Shown here: positions 62,625-64,000 of the stretch, one piece after another
Layout: every line of letters starts with the position of its first letter
Position numbering within the stretch: position 1 is the first letter of the stretch
Assembly (NCBI RefSeq): GCF_020905295.1
Contig: NZ_JAJJMM010000001.1
Location: 2,294,001 to 2,358,000 of the forward strand
Direction of reading: 5' to 3'
DNA: 64,000 bases
DNA from: Flavobacterium piscisymbiosum
GTDB lineage: Bacteria; Bacteroidota; Bacteroidia; Flavobacteriales; Flavobacteriaceae
Translations under genes and position numbers: made by a program
The notes under the pieces: generated by a model
Told to the model about the DNA's origin: nothing
The model's input: only the letters and a program-made list of their open reading frames with translations
Database searches by the model: none

Positions 62625-64000
62625 TTATAGTGAATATTTCAAAGTTACGCCATAAGTTCTTTGATCACCAATTACTCCTGCATATTGTCCTGTGTTTCCA
62701 CCTGCAGGTAATAATTGTTCGTAGTAATCTTTATTTAAAAGATTACGTCCCCAGAATTGAACAGATAAACCTTGCGAAGCGCGGAAACCAATACGGGCAT
62801 TAAAAATAGCATAACCAGGAACGACTAAGTATTTTGAAGCCGATGGGCTAGATGAAAATTCAGAACGAGCGTAAGAATCTAATGCGATGAAAGCTTTTCC
62901 AGCATTTCCGAAGAATTTTGCTTTGTTAGAATATTCACCTCCCAGAGATCCTGCCCATCTTGAAGCACCTGGTAAATCAGTTCCTGAAACATCTTTGAAG
63001 GCTACAGGAGCTCCTGTTTCTTCTAATGGAAGCGGTGCGTTTGTAAATTTAACATAAGTACCTTCTGTATATGTTGCAGCACCATTTATAGTTAAGTTTT
63101 GACTGATAACAAAGCTGGCATCCAATTCAGCACCTCTTACACGTACTTTATCAGCATTAGCAAGATATCCACGGTTTACACCCAATTCAGCTGCCTGAAC
63201 GTTGGTTTGAAAATCTTTGATTTCTGTGTTAAAGAAAGCAAGATTGAATACTGAATTTCTAAACGGTGAAGTTTTAACTCCTATTTCGTAATGATTTACT
63301 TTCTCTGGTTTAATTACGGCAAGATCTAATAAGGGATCACCTTTTGAATCAGTAGGAAGTCCCGCTACGTTTACACCAACCGGTTTGTAACTTTTTGCAT
63401 AAGTAGCATAAGCATTGATTTTGTCCGATGCTTTAAAAGTCAACGTTATGTTTCCAGAAAAGTCAGTGTTGTCAGTACTAGAATCAAATGCCTGATCAGA
63501 ATACACTAATTTTTTCAAAGCTAATAATGCCGGATCAGTAGTTTGTAAACCTCCGTATGTTGTACGAGAATAATGAGCGTCTTTTTTATCAAAGTTATAT
63601 CTTAACCCTGGTAAAACGTGAAGACGATCTGTAATAGCCCAGTCAATTTGTCCAAAAACTGCCGCACTTGATGCTCTTATGTTGGCATCAGTTTTGATTC
63701 CGTATCCTTCAAAAAGTCCCGGAGTTTTCCATAAAGGGCTGGTTGTACTTTGAGCAAATCTCCATTGTGCATTCCCAGATTCTTCTGTACCATCGGTTTG
63801 AGAAGTTTGGTCAATAAAGAATACACCTACAACACCGCTAATTTTTTCTGTAAGCTGACCTGCGTAACGAACTTCTTGTGTAAATTGAGTTTGTCTTGTT
63901 GGGTTTTGAGATAATGCCAATACTTGTAATCCTGTAAAATCCCTGTCATTTGATGGATCCCAGTTCCAAAATCTCCACGCTGTTGTCGAAGTAAGTGTTC
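62625..64000 (-). CDS. TonB-dependent receptor (C-terminal part, cut by the window edge)
   Basis: About 458 residues visible; the open frame runs past position 63920 to the end of the window (reading WRFWNWDPSNDRDFTGLQVL), so the start lies outside. The sequence is a typical ligand-gated barrel: TRQTQFTQEVRYAGQLTEKI, GQIDWAITDRLHVLPGLRYN, KINAYATYAKSYKPVGVNVA, VNHYEIGVKTSPF and the C-terminal YDQRTYGVTLKYSL type end (final Leu). It imports a siderophore or other ligand across the outer membrane. The terminal block NLLNKDYYEQLLPAGG is typical. Confidence 0.9.
   Translation of the reverse strand, partial: TLTSTTAWRFWNWDPSNDRDFTGLQVLALSQNPTRQTQFTQEVRYAGQLTEKISGVVGVFFIDQTSQTDGTEESGNAQWRFAQSTTSPLWKTPGLFEGYGIKTDANIRASSAAVFGQIDWAITDRLHVLPGLRYNFDKKDAHYSRTTYGGLQTTDPALLALKKLVYSDQAFDSSTDNTDFSGNITLTFKASDKINAYATYAKSYKPVGVNVAGLPTDSKGDPLLDLAVIKPEKVNHYEIGVKTSPFRNSVFNLAFFNTEIKDFQTNVQAAELGVNRGYLANADKVRVRGAELDASFVISQNLTINGAATYTEGTYVKFTNAPLPLEETGAPVAFKDVSGTDLPGASRWAGSLGGEYSNKAKFFGNAGKAFIALDSYARSEFSSSPSASKYLVVPGYAIFNARIGFRASQGLSVQFWGRNLLNKDYYEQLLPAGGNTGQYAGVIGDQRTYGVTLKYSL

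Overview
The window is a stretch of chromosome from a gliding member of the Bacteroidota, almost certainly a Flavobacterium. The evidence is the AT-rich DNA, promoters of the Bacteroidota type (TTG about 19 bp upstream of TAnnTTTG), tRNA genes with no encoded CCA, the intact gldK-gldL-gldM-gldN-gldO cluster of the type IX secretion/gliding machinery, DUF families typical of flavobacteria (DUF4269, DUF4494, DUF983, DUF2490) and several families of flavobacterial interspersed repeats.

Layout. 1-7.3 kb (all minus strand) is housekeeping: the 5' half of groEL, groES, secG, a repeat-rich TPR-like protein, an LptE-like lipoprotein, a receiver-less sigma-54 activator, a GxxExxY (PD-(D/E)XK-like) protein inserted between inverted repeats, and miaB. 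7.3-8.0 kb is a repeat-filled spacer. 8.0-18.0 kb (plus strand) carries topA, an arginase-fold protein with degraded metal motifs, and gldKLMNO. GldL/GldM are the inner-membrane motor, and GldK with GldN/GldO are the outer-membrane-associated periplasmic ring. 18-28 kb has an FAD oxidoreductase, a DUF983 protein, an ABC-F ATPase, a divergent lipid phosphatase/lipid kinase pair, two secreted unknowns, a FemAB/GNAT-like transferase and a DUF1761 protein.

28-44 kb mixes secreted peptidases (S41, M13), an initiator tRNA locus with two decayed tRNA copies, a GT39-like glycosyltransferase, DUF4269 and DUF4494 proteins, an oleate hydratase followed by an AraC regulator, a secreted ASKHA-fold protein, GNAT enzymes and tRNA-Glu. 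44-51 kb has a pseudouridine synthase, a secreted thioredoxin (TlpA) protein, other secreted proteins and a membrane-bound AraC regulator. 51.3-54.7 kb is the most unusual part: a small accessory island with a 470-bp direct duplication, two genes each flanked by GTTAGC/GCTAAC signals with long imperfect-palindrome (attC-like) sequences, a truncated DUF2071 gene and a HExxH protein, with no integrase in sight. A second initiator tRNA with one decayed copy closes the island. 55-64 kb returns to core genes (era, der) and outer-membrane proteins (a TonB-type receptor with a carboxypeptidase-like domain, a DUF2490 protein and a truncated TonB receptor).

The strongest unexplained structures are non-coding: (i) a dispersed element with constant ends but a long hairpin of variable sequence (three copies); (ii) a 14-copy terminator hairpin family, several copies of which are fused to tRNA 3' remnants carrying GC-rich palindromes; (iii) the integron-cassette-like island; and (iv) the GxxExxY gene between perfect 20-bp inverted repeats. 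All identifications rest on reading the sequence and remembered family features; no database search was run.
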